The notes beneath the pieces were generated by a model that was not told the DNA's origin, did not search any database, and was given only the letters and a program-made list of their open reading frames with translations. The translations under genes and the position numbers were made by a program. A stretch of 64,000 nt of DNA from Streptomyces iakyrus (GTDB lineage: Bacteria; Actinomycetota; Actinomycetes; Streptomycetales; Streptomycetaceae): positions 233,013 through 297,012 of the forward strand of contig NZ_JNXI01000020.1 in assembly GCF_000717055.1 (NCBI RefSeq), in the 5' to 3' direction. Shown here piece by piece: positions 15,376-24,421 of this stretch (the stretch's first letter is position 1; each line of letters starts with the position of its first letter).

Positions 15376-17439
15376 ATGAGTGAGCCGCGCAGCAAGGCCC
15401 AGCACCGTCGCCGCAGAAGCCGCACCGCCCTGGCGGTCGGGGTCCCCCTGGCCCTGGCCGCCGCCGGCACCTTCACCTACGGCGCCGACCTCGGTGTCCT
15501 CGGCAGCAGTGTCCAGGAGGCCTCCGCCGCCGCACCCGCCTGGGCGGCCGACACCGCCGACGGTTTCGCCTCCGTCAACTCCCTCGGGCAGAACGGGACG
15601 TACGGCGGGCGGGGCGGGAAGACCGTCACCGTCAAGACGCTCGCCGATCTGGAGAAGTACGCGACCGCGGCCGAGCCCTACGTCATCGTCGTCGCCGGCA
15701 CCATCACGATGAACCCCGTCGGCAAAGAGATCAAGGTCAAGTCCGACAAGACCATCGTGGGGCAGGGGACCGCCGGGCACATCGTCGGCGGCGGGTTCTT
15801 CCTCGGCCAGGGCGTGCACAACGTGATCATCCGGAACCTGACCATCCGGGACGCGTACCAGGGGATCTGGAACGACAAGGACCACGACTTCGACGCGATC
15901 CAGCTGGACGGCGCCCATCACGTGTGGATCGACCACAACGATCTGCGGCACATGGCCGACGGGCTCATCGACGTCCGCAAGGACTCGACGAACGTCACCG
16001 TCTCCTGGAACAAGCTGAGCGACAACAACAAGACCTTCGGCATCGGCTGGACCGAGAACGTCAAGACCGACATCACGATCCACCACAACTGGATCCGCGA
16101 GACCGAGCAGCGCAACCCGTCCACCGACAACGCCGCCCACGCGCACCTCTACAACAACTTCCTGGAGGACGCCCCGGGCACCGCCATCACGTCCGCGTAC
16201 GGGAACTACTCGCGCGGCGGTACGAGGATGGTGCTGGAGAACTCCCTCTTCCGGGGCGTCAAGAACCCCGTCATCAAGGACAGCGGGGCCGCCGTCGTCC
16301 AGCGCGGCAACTCCTTCTCCGGCACCAGCGGTCGCAACGAGAGCGGCGGGACCGCCTTCGACCCGAAGTCGTACTACCCCTACACCCTGGACAAGGCCGC
16401 CGACCTCCCGGCGGTCCTCAAGGCCGGTGCCGGTCCCCGCGCCTCCATCGGGACGACCGCCGCCGCCACCAAGGCCGCGGCCGCCACCACCCTCACCGTC
16501 GCCCAGGACGGCAGCGGCCAGTACCGCACCGTGCAGGCCGCCGTGAACGCCGTACCGGCGAACAACCCCGCGCGCGTCGTGATCGCCGTGAAGCCGGGGA
16601 CGTACCGGGAACTGGTGAAGGTGGCCGCCAACAAACCGCACGTCACCATCCAGGGGACCGGTGGCAGCCGCAAGGACACGACGATCGTCTACAACAACGC
16701 CTCGGGCACGCCGAAGCCCGGCGGCGGGACGTACGGCACCGGCGGCAGCGCGACCGTCGCCGTCGAGGCCGACGACTTCCAGGCGCGCAACCTGACCATC
16801 TCCAACGACTTCGACGAGAAGGCCAACCAGAACATCAAGGACCAGCAGGCCGTCGCCCTGCGGACCGCCGCCGACAAGGTGTTGCTGGACGGGATCATCG
16901 TCAGCGGGGACCAGGACACGCTGCTGCTCGACACCGCCTCGAAGGACCGCCTCGGCCGGGTCTACGTCAGCAACTCCTACGTGATCGGCAACGTCGACTT
17001 CATCTTCGGCCGGGCCACGGCCGTGGTCGACAAGTCCGTCATCACGCTGAAGAAGCGCTGGAACGGCACCTCGGCCGGGTACATCACCGCACCGAGCACC
17101 GCGGCGAACCGCAAGGGCATCCTGATCGCCAACTCCACCGTGAACGGCGACGTCTCGGCCGGGAGCTTCCACCTCGGCCGGCCCTGGCATGCGGGCGGGG
17201 ACGCGTCCCTCGATCCGCAGACCACCGTCCGCAACACCAACCTGAGCAACGCGATCAAGTCCACCCCGTGGACCGACATGAGCGGGTTCTCCTGGAAGGA
17301 CGACCGGTTCGCCGAGTACAAGAACTCCGGCGCGGGTGCGGGGTCGGCGAGCACCGACCGCCCCCACCTGAGCGACGCGCAGGCCGCGAACCAGGAAGTC
17401 GCGGACTGGCTCGCGGGCTGGACGCCTTCGGCGTCCTGA
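15376..17439 (+). CDS. secreted pectate lyase (PL1) - pectin methylesterase (CE8) fusion
   Basis: 687 aa exported bifunctional pectinase. Signal peptide about 1-52 (RRRRSR n-region, cleavage near ASAAAP). PL1 domain about 55-355: IVGQGTAGHI, IIRNLTIRD, the lyase signature HHVWIDHNDL and HHNWIRETEQRNP. Linker rich in Ala. CE8 domain about 375-675: GQYRTVQAAVNAVP, QQAVALRT, SGDQDTLLLD, GNVDFIFGRA with a catalytic Asp, and GRPWH. The esterase strips methyl groups from pectin so that the lyase can cleave the resulting polygalacturonate by beta-elimination. Most bacteria encode these as separate proteins. ATG with only a weak GGAACGGA ribosome site. Confidence 0.95.
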   Translation: MSEPRSKAQHRRRRSRTALAVGVPLALAAAGTFTYGADLGVLGSSVQEASAAAPAWAADTADGFASVNSLGQNGTYGGRGGKTVTVKTLADLEKYATAAEPYVIVVAGTITMNPVGKEIKVKSDKTIVGQGTAGHIVGGGFFLGQGVHNVIIRNLTIRDAYQGIWNDKDHDFDAIQLDGAHHVWIDHNDLRHMADGLIDVRKDSTNVTVSWNKLSDNNKTFGIGWTENVKTDITIHHNWIRETEQRNPSTDNAAHAHLYNNFLEDAPGTAITSAYGNYSRGGTRMVLENSLFRGVKNPVIKDSGAAVVQRGNSFSGTSGRNESGGTAFDPKSYYPYTLDKAADLPAVLKAGAGPRASIGTTAAATKAAAATTLTVAQDGSGQYRTVQAAVNAVPANNPARVVIAVKPGTYRELVKVAANKPHVTIQGTGGSRKDTTIVYNNASGTPKPGGGTYGTGGSATVAVEADDFQARNLTISNDFDEKANQNIKDQQAVALRTAADKVLLDGIIVSGDQDTLLLDTASKDRLGRVYVSNSYVIGNVDFIFGRATAVVDKSVITLKKRWNGTSAGYITAPSTAANRKGILIANSTVNGDVSAGSFHLGRPWHAGGDASLDPQTTVRNTNLSNAIKSTPWTDMSGFSWKDDRFAEYKNSGAGAGSASTDRPHLSDAQAANQEVADWLAGWTPSAS

Positions 17440-17445
17440 ACGGCT

Positions 17446-17488
17446 CCCTTCCGGGTCCGGCTGACGAGCGGCGCCGGACCCGGAAGGG
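17446..17488. terminator. bidirectional terminator between pectinase and GH5 genes
   Basis: Perfect 16-bp stem (17446-17461 with 17473-17488) and 11-nt loop between two convergent genes; it begins 7 nt after the pectinase stop and ends 18 nt from the GH5 stop. Confidence 0.85.
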
Positions 17489-17506
17489 CCACCACCTGAG
17501 GGGTGC

Positions 17507-18541
17507 TTACCGCTTCCAGGCGTAGTGCAGCCGGTCCAGGCCGCTCTGGTTGTTCACCGTCAGGCTGAGGTTCGTGCCCGTGCCCTGGAGCGTGGTGAGG
17601 GAGTAGGTGTCACCGTTGCGCAGGCCCGGCCAGTAGACTGAGCCGAGGCCCAGTTCCCGGATGGTGTCGGTCGCGGCCTGGATGTAGGCGATCTCGTTGG
17701 AGGTGCCCACCGGGCCGTTGTAGTCCAGGCCGGTGGTCATCGAGGCGCCGAACTCGTCGAGGATCGTGCGGGAGGCGCAGTCGCCGATGCGGCTCTTGAA
17801 GTCGGCCTTCCACTGGTCGACGCTGGTCCAGTCGGTGTGCCAGAAGCCGTAGTTGTGCAGGGCCAGGCGCGTGCCCTTCAGGCGCGGGTCGGCGCAGACC
17901 GGCTTGACGTCCTCGCTGTACTTGTAGCCGCCGATCAGGATGCGGTCGCGGGGTATGAAGCGGTGCGTGCTCACCCACTTCGCCGCGATGTCCGTCCACT
18001 CCTGCGCGGTGTAGCCGAACGGTTCGTTCATCGGCTCGAAGTACACCTTGGAGTTGCCGGCGTAGGCGGAGGTGATCCGCGCCCACATCCGGTCCCAGGA
18101 CGCCTGGTCGTCGATCTTGCCGTCCTTGGCGTTGTCGGCCTCCCAGTACCCCAGGATGACCTTGAAGCCCTTGGCGGTGGCGGCGTCGATCGCGCCCCGG
18201 TACGACTTCCAGAACGGGCCGTTGACCGAGGTCGGGTTGACCGGGAGGCGGACGGTGTTGGCGCCGAGCTTGGAGAACCCGCCGATGATCGCCTTGGACT
18301 TGGCGTAGGTGGTGGCGTAGCTGTCGGAGGTGGACAGGCCCGAGGGCACGACCGCGTCGTCGGCGTAGTTGTCGCGCGGGTCGGCCCAGTTGACGCCCTT
18401 GAAGTCGCTGACGGGCGGCGGAGTGGCGGGGCGGTGGGCGGGAGAGGCGGCGGCGGGGGAGGCGAGCGCTCCACCGAATGCCGTGACGCAGGCCAGCAGC
18501 GCCCCCACGCACGCTGTTCCGCGATGGGTCTTGTGAGACAC
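17507..18541 (-). CDS. secreted GH5-family glycoside hydrolase (cellulase/mannanase type)
   Basis: 344 aa. Start at GTG 18541 (VSHKTHRGTACV...), with AAGGGG 6 nt upstream; signal peptide to about residue 32 (ALASPAAAS). The TIM-barrel catalytic region shows GVNWADPRDN, GANTVRLPVNP, the general acid/base Glu in YFEPMNEPFG, RILIGGYKYS, LALHNYGFWH and the nucleophile Glu in ILDEFGAS, then YWPGLRNGD. This places it in clan GH-A, best fit GH5; substrate (cellulose, mannan or other beta-glycan) is not decidable by eye. No carbohydrate-binding module. Convergent with the pectinase, so the two make a small plant-polymer locus. Confidence 0.92.
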   Translation of the reverse strand: MSHKTHRGTACVGALLACVTAFGGALASPAAASPAHRPATPPPVSDFKGVNWADPRDNYADDAVVPSGLSTSDSYATTYAKSKAIIGGFSKLGANTVRLPVNPTSVNGPFWKSYRGAIDAATAKGFKVILGYWEADNAKDGKIDDQASWDRMWARITSAYAGNSKVYFEPMNEPFGYTAQEWTDIAAKWVSTHRFIPRDRILIGGYKYSEDVKPVCADPRLKGTRLALHNYGFWHTDWTSVDQWKADFKSRIGDCASRTILDEFGASMTTGLDYNGPVGTSNEIAYIQAATDTIRELGLGSVYWPGLRNGDTYSLTTLQGTGTNLSLTVNNQSGLDRLHYAWKR

Positions 18542-18683
18542 GACATCCCCTTCTGAGCATGTGCGAAGGTGAGCAGCCCACAGACGGACCGCCCAGTGGA
18601 GCACGAAACTAGAAGGAGACTCGAACAGAGGTCAACACATCAGCACACAAAGTTTCACCCAGGGCTCCCGGCCGGGCCGTTCC

Positions 18684-19919
18684 TCAGCCGCCCACCGTCA
18701 GCCCCGAGCCCGACAGCCGCACCCGGATGCCGTCCTCCTCCACCCGTACGTCCTCCAGCTTCACGTCCCCCTGCTCCGGCTTCGGCAGTTCGAACGCCAG
18801 GGCCAGCCGGTCGGCCAGGACCGGGCGGGTCAGGCCCGAGAGCTCGCCGAGGAGGTCGGGGTCGAGTCCCAGGCGCCTGAGCACCTCGGGGTTGTCCAGG
18901 GCGAGGTCGATGAGGTTCAGGCGCTGGGCCTGGCGGGCGAAGCGCGGGGAGCCGGTCAGCTCGGCGAGCTTGCCGTCGTCGGCCAGAGCCTGGTCCACGG
19001 TCGCCTCGGGCACGCCCATGCGCTGCACGATGGCCGGGACCGACAGCAGCGCCTTGGCCTTGCGGGTCTCCCGGGCCAGGCCGGCGGAGGCCTCGGGCGT
19101 CAGGTGCAGGCCTTCCGAGGCGCGCTTGCCGGGGCGGTAGGTGGCCAGGTTCCCGATGTCCAGGCGCATGCCGCCGATCTCCGTGGCGATGCCCCGCTCC
19201 CCCTGCCGCTGGATCCGGGCCTCGGCCCGCAGCTTCAGGTTGTGCCCGGCGACCGGCAGGGTGCCGCGCGCCCGCACCCGGTCCCGGCCCTCACCGCTGA
19301 ACGTCACCTGGGACGCGCCGAGTTCGCGGTTGAGGTCCGCGAAGGACAGCATGACGTCCCCGTCGAAGCGCGGGACGTCGGCGCCGCGCACGGAGGTCAG
19401 GCCGTCGGCGTTGAGCGTCACGTCGTGGGCCGTGGCCGACACCTTGGCCAGCGAGACCCGGTCGGCCGCGACGTCCGGGACGGTCACCTTCACCGACTCC
19501 AGCCGCTTGTCGGCGAGCTGGGTGAGGAAGGGGAAGCCGCCGATCTCCACCTCGGGCGCGGCGGCCAGGTCCAGGCGGTCCTTGAGGGTGTCCGCGGCCC
19601 GGTGCTCGGCGTACAGCACGGCCCAGCGGTCGCCGAGGGCGGCGAACGAGGCGAGGACGACCAGGCCGACCACCGCCTTCACGGCGAGCGGCAGCCCGGC
19701 GAAACGATTCTTTCGACGTCGGCCGCCGCGGCGGTGGTCGGGCGGCGACCACTCCGGCTCCGGCTCGTGCCGCTGCTCGGCGTCATCGCCGAGAAAGTCC
19801 TCCAGAGGGGTCGCCTCCAGAGGCCCGTCGTCGAGTGCGCCGAGTTCCTCGTAGGGGTTGCGGGGCTGCTCGGAGCGGTCGTCGGGATGATGCGTGTCCA
19901 TGCGGTGGGGGGTGCGCAT
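18684..19919 (-). CDS. large LmeA-like protein (DUF2993), membrane anchored
   Basis: 411 aa. An acidic, disordered cytoplasmic N-terminus (about 1-75, ending in RRGGRRRKNRF), one TM helix (about 77-95), and a DUF2993 lipid-binding domain marked by EIGGFPFLTQLADKRLESVKV, the same signature as the shorter paralogue at 3854-4591. The C-terminal ~120 residues carry a second beta-rich part (VRVEEDGIRVRLSGSGL). Likely binds a phospholipid or glycolipid on the outer face of the membrane (inference from LmeA). A second ATG at 19901 is possible. The gene follows the 5'-nucleotidase by 58 nt in the same direction. Confidence 0.85.
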   Translation of the reverse strand: MRTPHRMDTHHPDDRSEQPRNPYEELGALDDGPLEATPLEDFLGDDAEQRHEPEPEWSPPDHRRGGRRRKNRFAGLPLAVKAVVGLVVLASFAALGDRWAVLYAEHRAADTLKDRLDLAAAPEVEIGGFPFLTQLADKRLESVKVTVPDVAADRVSLAKVSATAHDVTLNADGLTSVRGADVPRFDGDVMLSFADLNRELGASQVTFSGEGRDRVRARGTLPVAGHNLKLRAEARIQRQGERGIATEIGGMRLDIGNLATYRPGKRASEGLHLTPEASAGLARETRKAKALLSVPAIVQRMGVPEATVDQALADDGKLAELTGSPRFARQAQRLNLIDLALDNPEVLRRLGLDPDLLGELSGLTRPVLADRLALAFELPKPEQGDVKLEDVRVEEDGIRVRLSGSGLTVGG

Positions 19920-19977
19920 CGTCTCATCCGACCATGCGCACCGCCCCGTCCCGCAACTCGAACCCGCGGTATGCGAC

Positions 19978-21795
19978 TTACTTCACGATCGTGATGCGGT
20001 CCGCCTTCGGCGGTGCGATCGGGTTCGCGGCCGAGGAGTTGGCCGTCAGGTACTGCTCCAGCGCGGTCAGGTCGTCGGAGCCGACGACGTCGTTCGTGCC
20101 CTGGCCGAGGGTCGGGAAGCCGTCGCCGCCGCCCGCGAGGAAGCTGTTCGTCGCGACGCGGTAGGTGGCCGCCGGGTCGATGGCCGAGCCGTTCAGCCTG
20201 ATGCTGTCCGTGACCACCCGGTCGGCACCGGACTTGGTGAGGTCCAGCGTGTAGGTCAGGCCGGACGAGACCTGGAGGACCTTCGGGGCCGCCGCGTTGG
20301 GGCCGGTCACCTGCTCCTTGAGCACCTGGATCAGCTGCGCGCCCGTGAAGTCCTGGAGGTTCACGGTGTTCGCGAACGGCTGGACGGTGAAGCCCTCGGC
20401 GTAGGTGACGACGCCGTCGCCCTCGGCGGCCTTGGCCGCGTAGGTCAGGGGCGCCCGGATACCACCCGGGTTCATCAGCGCCAGGTCGGTCTCCGGGTCG
20501 AGCTTCTTGCCGTGGGCGAGCTGGGCGTCGGCGATGAGGTCGCCGAGCGGCGACTCGGTGCCGGTGTTGCCGATGTCGCCGGAGATGTAGCCGATCGGCT
20601 TGTTGCCGATGGGCGCGGCCAGCGTGTTCCACTTGCTGATCAGCTCGGTCATGTCGGGCGCCTTGGGGACGTCCCGGGTGACCACGCGGTTCGCGGACTT
20701 CACCGCCGTACGGGCGATGTCGCCGGTCCTGCGGTCGTAGGTCAGCGTGGTGTCGGTGTAGAGGCGGCCGAAGGACGCGGCCGAGGTGACCATGCGGGGC
20801 TTGCCCGCCGGGTCGGCGATGCTGCACACGTACGCGTTGTGGGTGTGGCCGGTGACGAGCGCGTCCACCTGAGGCGTGACGTTCTTGGCGATGTCGACGA
20901 TCGGGCCGGAGATGCCGTCCCCCGCACCCGGCGCGTCACAGTCGTAGTTGTACGACGTCGACGCCGGGAAACCGCCCTCGTGGATGAGCGCGACGATCGA
21001 CTTCACGCCCTGCTTCTGGAGCACCTTGGCGTACTTGTTGATCGTCTCGGTCTCGTCCTTGAAGGACAGGCCCTTGACGCCCTCGGCCGAGACGATGTCC
21101 GGGGTGCCCTCCAGGGTCACGCCGATGAAGCCGACCTTGACGCCGTTCTTCTTCCACACCCAGTAGGGCTTGAGGATCGGCTTCCTCGTCTTCTCGTCGA
21201 GGACGTTGGCCGCGAGGTAGGGGAAGTCCGCGCCCTGGAACTTCTGGTCCGTGTAGCAGCCGTCCTTCGGGTGGCAACCGCCGTTCTGGAGGCGGGCCAG
21301 CTCCTTGGCGCCCTCGTCGAACTCGTGGTTGCCGACCGAGGTGACGTCGAGGTCGAGCTTGTTCAGCGCCTCGATGGTCGGCTCGTCGTGGAACAGCCCG
21401 GAGATCAGCGGGGACGCCCCGACCATGTCGCCGCCGGCGGCCGTGATGGAGTACTTCTCGCCCTTGCGGGCCTGGCGCAGGTGCGTGGCGAGGTACTCGA
21501 CACCACCGGCGTCGATGGTCTTCGTCGTGCCGTCGTGCTGGTGCTCGGTGACCCGGCCGGACGAGCCCGCCGGCGGCTCCAGGTTGCCGTGCAGGTCATT
21601 GAAGGACAGCAGCTGCACGTCCTGGTAGCGGCCGGGCCAGTGCCCGCCCTCACGGTGGTCCTCGCCGGCCGTCGCCGAACCCGGCAGCCCGGCGGCGGCC
21701 AGCGCGCCGACGGTGACGACACCGGCGGCGAGAGCGGCGAAACGGTTCGTACGACGTCTCCGGCGCTCCGGATGCGCCGGTGAAGTGGCTGGCAT
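19978..21795 (-). CDS. secreted bifunctional metallophosphatase / 5'-nucleotidase
   Basis: 605 aa exported enzyme. Start at ATG 21795 (MPATSPAHPERRRRR, then a signal peptide ending near ATAGED). Metallophosphoesterase domain: LLSFNDLHGNLEP, AGGDMVGASP, SVGNHEFDEG, IHEGG and TGHTHN supply the two-metal site. C-terminal 5'-nucleotidase domain: NPGGIRAPL and AGGGDGFPTLG, which form the nucleoside pocket. It releases phosphate from extracellular nucleotides, fitting a phosphate-scavenging habit. Length and order are typical of the UshA/YfkN group. AGGGGGG just upstream of the ATG. Confidence 0.95.
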   Translation of the reverse strand: MPATSPAHPERRRRRTNRFAALAAGVVTVGALAAAGLPGSATAGEDHREGGHWPGRYQDVQLLSFNDLHGNLEPPAGSSGRVTEHQHDGTTKTIDAGGVEYLATHLRQARKGEKYSITAAGGDMVGASPLISGLFHDEPTIEALNKLDLDVTSVGNHEFDEGAKELARLQNGGCHPKDGCYTDQKFQGADFPYLAANVLDEKTRKPILKPYWVWKKNGVKVGFIGVTLEGTPDIVSAEGVKGLSFKDETETINKYAKVLQKQGVKSIVALIHEGGFPASTSYNYDCDAPGAGDGISGPIVDIAKNVTPQVDALVTGHTHNAYVCSIADPAGKPRMVTSAASFGRLYTDTTLTYDRRTGDIARTAVKSANRVVTRDVPKAPDMTELISKWNTLAAPIGNKPIGYISGDIGNTGTESPLGDLIADAQLAHGKKLDPETDLALMNPGGIRAPLTYAAKAAEGDGVVTYAEGFTVQPFANTVNLQDFTGAQLIQVLKEQVTGPNAAAPKVLQVSSGLTYTLDLTKSGADRVVTDSIRLNGSAIDPAATYRVATNSFLAGGGDGFPTLGQGTNDVVGSDDLTALEQYLTANSSAANPIAPPKADRITIVK

Positions 21796-21940
21796 ACGCC
21801 CCCCTGTGGGTCTGCTGGGACAGTGATGTCGTCCGGCGCAGCCTAGAGTCAACGCGCGTAGCGCGACAGGCCTTTCCGGGTTACGACCTGGTTGCTTCTT
21901 TGCCGCCGTTTTGCCGGTGGCGCCCCGTACCCTCGTACGC

Positions 21941-22867
21941 ATGACCAGCGACGACACCGTACGGCCAGGCCACCCCCGCTCGATCGAGACCCTTGCCGCG
22001 CTCTCCGCGGAGCAGACCGAGGCCGTTCTCGGGCTGCTCGACGAGGCGGCCCGGACCGACGGGCAGCAGGCGGTGTCCGAACAGGGCCGGTTGCAGCTGC
22101 GGGGCGGCGAGCGCGAGGGCGTGTCCCATCTGCTGCTCACCGCCGGCGGGGAACTTGTCGGTTATGCCCAGTTGGAGGACACGGACCCGGTGGAGCCGCC
22201 GGCCGCCGAGCTGGTGGTGCATCCCGGGCATCGCGGGCACGGGCACGGACGCGCGCTCGGCTCGGCCCTGCTGGCCGCGTCGGGCAAGCGGCTGCGGGTG
22301 TGGGCGCACGGCGGGCACTCCGCCGCCCGGCATCTCGCGCAGGTCCTGGGCCTGACGCTGTTCCGTGAACTGCGTCAGATGCGACGGCCGTTGACCGACT
22401 TCGACGCACCCGAGCCGGTGCTTCCCGAGGGTGTCACCGTGCGGACCTTCGAGCCGGGCCGCGACGACGCGGCCTGGCTCGCGGTGAACGCCGCCGCCTT
22501 CGCCCACCACCCCGAGCAGGGCTCCCTCACCCAGCGCGACCTCGACGACCGCAAGGCCGAGCCGTGGTTCGACCCGGCGGGGTTCTTCCTGGCCTTCCGC
22601 GGCGACGAACTCGTGGGCTTCCACTGGACCAAGGTGCACGCCGAGGAGGGCCTGGGCGAGGTGTACGTCCTCGGTGTGGGGCCGGGCGCGCAGGGCGGCG
22701 GCCTCGGCAAGACCCTGACCACGATCGGGCTGCGGCACCTGGCGCGGCAGGGACTGCCGACGGCGATGCTGTACGTCGACGCCGACAACAAGGCGGCGGT
22801 GTCGGTGTACGAGCGGCTGGGATTCACCACGCACGAGGTGGACCTCATGTACCGGACGGAGACCTGA
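21941..22867 (+). CDS. mshD: mycothiol synthase MshD
   Basis: Acetyl-CoA:cysteinyl-glucosaminyl-inositol acetyltransferase, last step of mycothiol synthesis. 308 aa made of two GNAT domains: N-terminal (about 1-145, ELVVHPGHRGHGHGRALGSAL) and C-terminal catalytic (about 155-305, VYVLGVGPGAQGGGLGKTL, YVDADNKAAVSVYERLGF). Two-domain length and the C-terminal LYVDADN-AAV--YERLGF pattern are the MshD hallmarks. The start is ATG 21941: TACCCT (21928-21933) ends 7 nt before it with no Shine-Dalgarno, indicating a leaderless mRNA; an in-frame ATG 30 nt upstream lies before this -10 and is rejected. Confidence 0.95.
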   Translation: MTSDDTVRPGHPRSIETLAALSAEQTEAVLGLLDEAARTDGQQAVSEQGRLQLRGGEREGVSHLLLTAGGELVGYAQLEDTDPVEPPAAELVVHPGHRGHGHGRALGSALLAASGKRLRVWAHGGHSAARHLAQVLGLTLFRELRQMRRPLTDFDAPEPVLPEGVTVRTFEPGRDDAAWLAVNAAAFAHHPEQGSLTQRDLDDRKAEPWFDPAGFFLAFRGDELVGFHWTKVHAEEGLGEVYVLGVGPGAQGGGLGKTLTTIGLRHLARQGLPTAMLYVDADNKAAVSVYERLGFTTHEVDLMYRTET

Positions 22868-22870
22868 GGC

Positions 22871-23392
22871 TTGCTCCCGGTCCGTGACCTGCGCGTCCGC
22901 CCCGCCGCCGAGACCGACCTGACCGACCTCGTGCGCCTGCGCGACGACGCCGCCCGGTGGATGCTGGCCCGTGGTGTCACCGGGCAGTGGCGGCCGGGTG
23001 AGCTGGACGAGGACCACTTCCGCCGGGTCATGGCGCACGGCGAGGTCTGGCTCGCGGAGGCCGGCGGGCGCCTCGCGGGTGCCTGGGAGCTGTGGTGGGA
23101 GGACGAGGACGCCTGGGGCCCGCAGCCGCCCGTGGCCGGGTACGTGCACCGCCTGATGGTGGACCGGACCGTCACCGCACCCGGTACGGGCCGGCTGCTG
23201 CTGGACGCCGCCGAGCGCCGGGTGGCCGGGGCGGGGCGCACCCGGGTGCGCCTGGACTGCCTCGCGGGCAACGCGCAGCTCAACGCCTACTACGCCGACG
23301 CCGGTTACCGCGTCGTGGGACACAAGGCGGGCAAGCCGCAGCCGGGCGGGCCGCCCAAGTCCTTCACGCTGATGGAGAAGCGGCTCCGCTAG
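22871..23392 (+). CDS. GNAT-family N-acetyltransferase
   Basis: 173 aa acetyl-CoA-dependent acyltransferase of unknown substrate. GNAT core: LRVRPAAETDLTDLVRLRDD, GYVHRLMVDRTVTAPGTGRLLLDAAE with the acetyl-CoA pyrophosphate loop, and LDCLAGNAQLNAYYADAGYRVVG. TTG start only 3 nt after the mshD stop, with GGAG about 9-12 nt upstream inside mshD, so it is coupled to mshD. The 3' end overlaps the convergent LysR gene by 29 nt. Confidence 0.82.
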   Translation: MLPVRDLRVRPAAETDLTDLVRLRDDAARWMLARGVTGQWRPGELDEDHFRRVMAHGEVWLAEAGGRLAGAWELWWEDEDAWGPQPPVAGYVHRLMVDRTVTAPGTGRLLLDAAERRVAGAGRTRVRLDCLAGNAQLNAYYADAGYRVVGHKAGKPQPGGPPKSFTLMEKRLR

Positions 23393-24326
23393 GTGGGAGT
23401 TGCGCCCAAGACGGCCGCCAGAGCTCGCCCTCCGGCGGTCGCGGCCGGGTCGCCACCAGGTGGTCGCGCAGGGCCGCCAGGCCGGGATGCGGGTTGTCCG
23501 TCCGCCACAGCAGCGAGTGCGGGTAGACCGGGACCGGATCCACGAGCGGGACGAGCCGCAGGTCGTGGCCGACCGGCCAGACGTGCGGGGTGCGTTCGCT
23601 GAGGAAGGTCGCCACGGTCGGGGAACCGGCGATCGTGTCGAGGAGCGCCTCCAGACCGAAGTTGGGCCCGATGGTGTCGATGGCCGGCCCGAAGACGGCG
23701 GCCAGTTCCTCGTAGTAGGCGTGCCACTCGGTCCCCGGCACGTTGCCCGGCATCCAGATCCGGTGTCCGGCGAGCTGCGCGGTCGTCACCTTGTCGGCCC
23801 GGGCGAACGGATGGCCGGGGCCGACGCACAGCCGCAGCGGCTCGTCGAGGACCGGGGTGGCCGTGATGCCTTCGGGGAGCCGCTGCCCGGGCATGGTGAC
23901 GGCCCGGAAGGTGGCGTCGACGGCCCCGTCCCGCACGGCCACCACGGCCGTCTCGACGTCGAACAGCGTGACGACGTCCAGCGCGGTCTCCGGGTGGGCC
24001 CGGTGGAAGTGCTGCACCAGTCCGCCGGTGGCGGCCCGGCGTCCCACGACGTCCACCCGCAGCGCCCGGTCCCCGGGCCGGACGGCGGCCGTCGCCCGCT
24101 CCTCGGCCCGGAGCAGGACCCGGGCGTGCGGCAGCAGGGCCTGCCCGTCGATGGTGAGTTCCGCCCCGCGCGGCGTCCGGAGCAGCAGCCGCACCCCGAG
24201 GTCCTTCTCCAGCGCGGCGATCCGCTTGGACACGGCCTGCTGAGTGAGGCCCAGATCCACGGCGGCCTTCTGGAACTGCCCGGAGTCGGCGATCGCGACG
24301 AAGGCCCGTACGGCTTTGAGGTCCAC
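23364..24326 (-). CDS. LysR-family transcriptional regulator
   Basis: 320 aa: N-terminal LysR winged helix (DLKAVRAFVAIADSGQFQKA, LTQQAVSKRIAALEKDLGVR) and a type 2 periplasmic-binding effector domain (LRLCVGPGHPFA, LVDPVPVYPHSLLWR). Start GTG 24326, 7 nt behind a TACGCT hexamer, no Shine-Dalgarno, probably leaderless. The neighbours give no clear target; LysR regulators usually control a divergent gene, but the gene to its right is co-oriented, so its target lies elsewhere or is itself. Confidence 0.95.
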   Translation of the reverse strand: MDLKAVRAFVAIADSGQFQKAAVDLGLTQQAVSKRIAALEKDLGVRLLLRTPRGAELTIDGQALLPHARVLLRAEERATAAVRPGDRALRVDVVGRRAATGGLVQHFHRAHPETALDVVTLFDVETAVVAVRDGAVDATFRAVTMPGQRLPEGITATPVLDEPLRLCVGPGHPFARADKVTTAQLAGHRIWMPGNVPGTEWHAYYEELAAVFGPAIDTIGPNFGLEALLDTIAGSPTVATFLSERTPHVWPVGHDLRLVPLVDPVPVYPHSLLWRTDNPHPGLAALRDHLVATRPRPPEGELWRPSWAQLPPSGAASPSA

Positions 24327-24421
24327 GAGGGGCAGCGTAGCCACAACGGGTGGCTGTCGGAGGGACCGGCTAATCCCATGAGGAAGCTTAATCCACCCTC
24401 CTTGCACAACCACTCGGAGTA

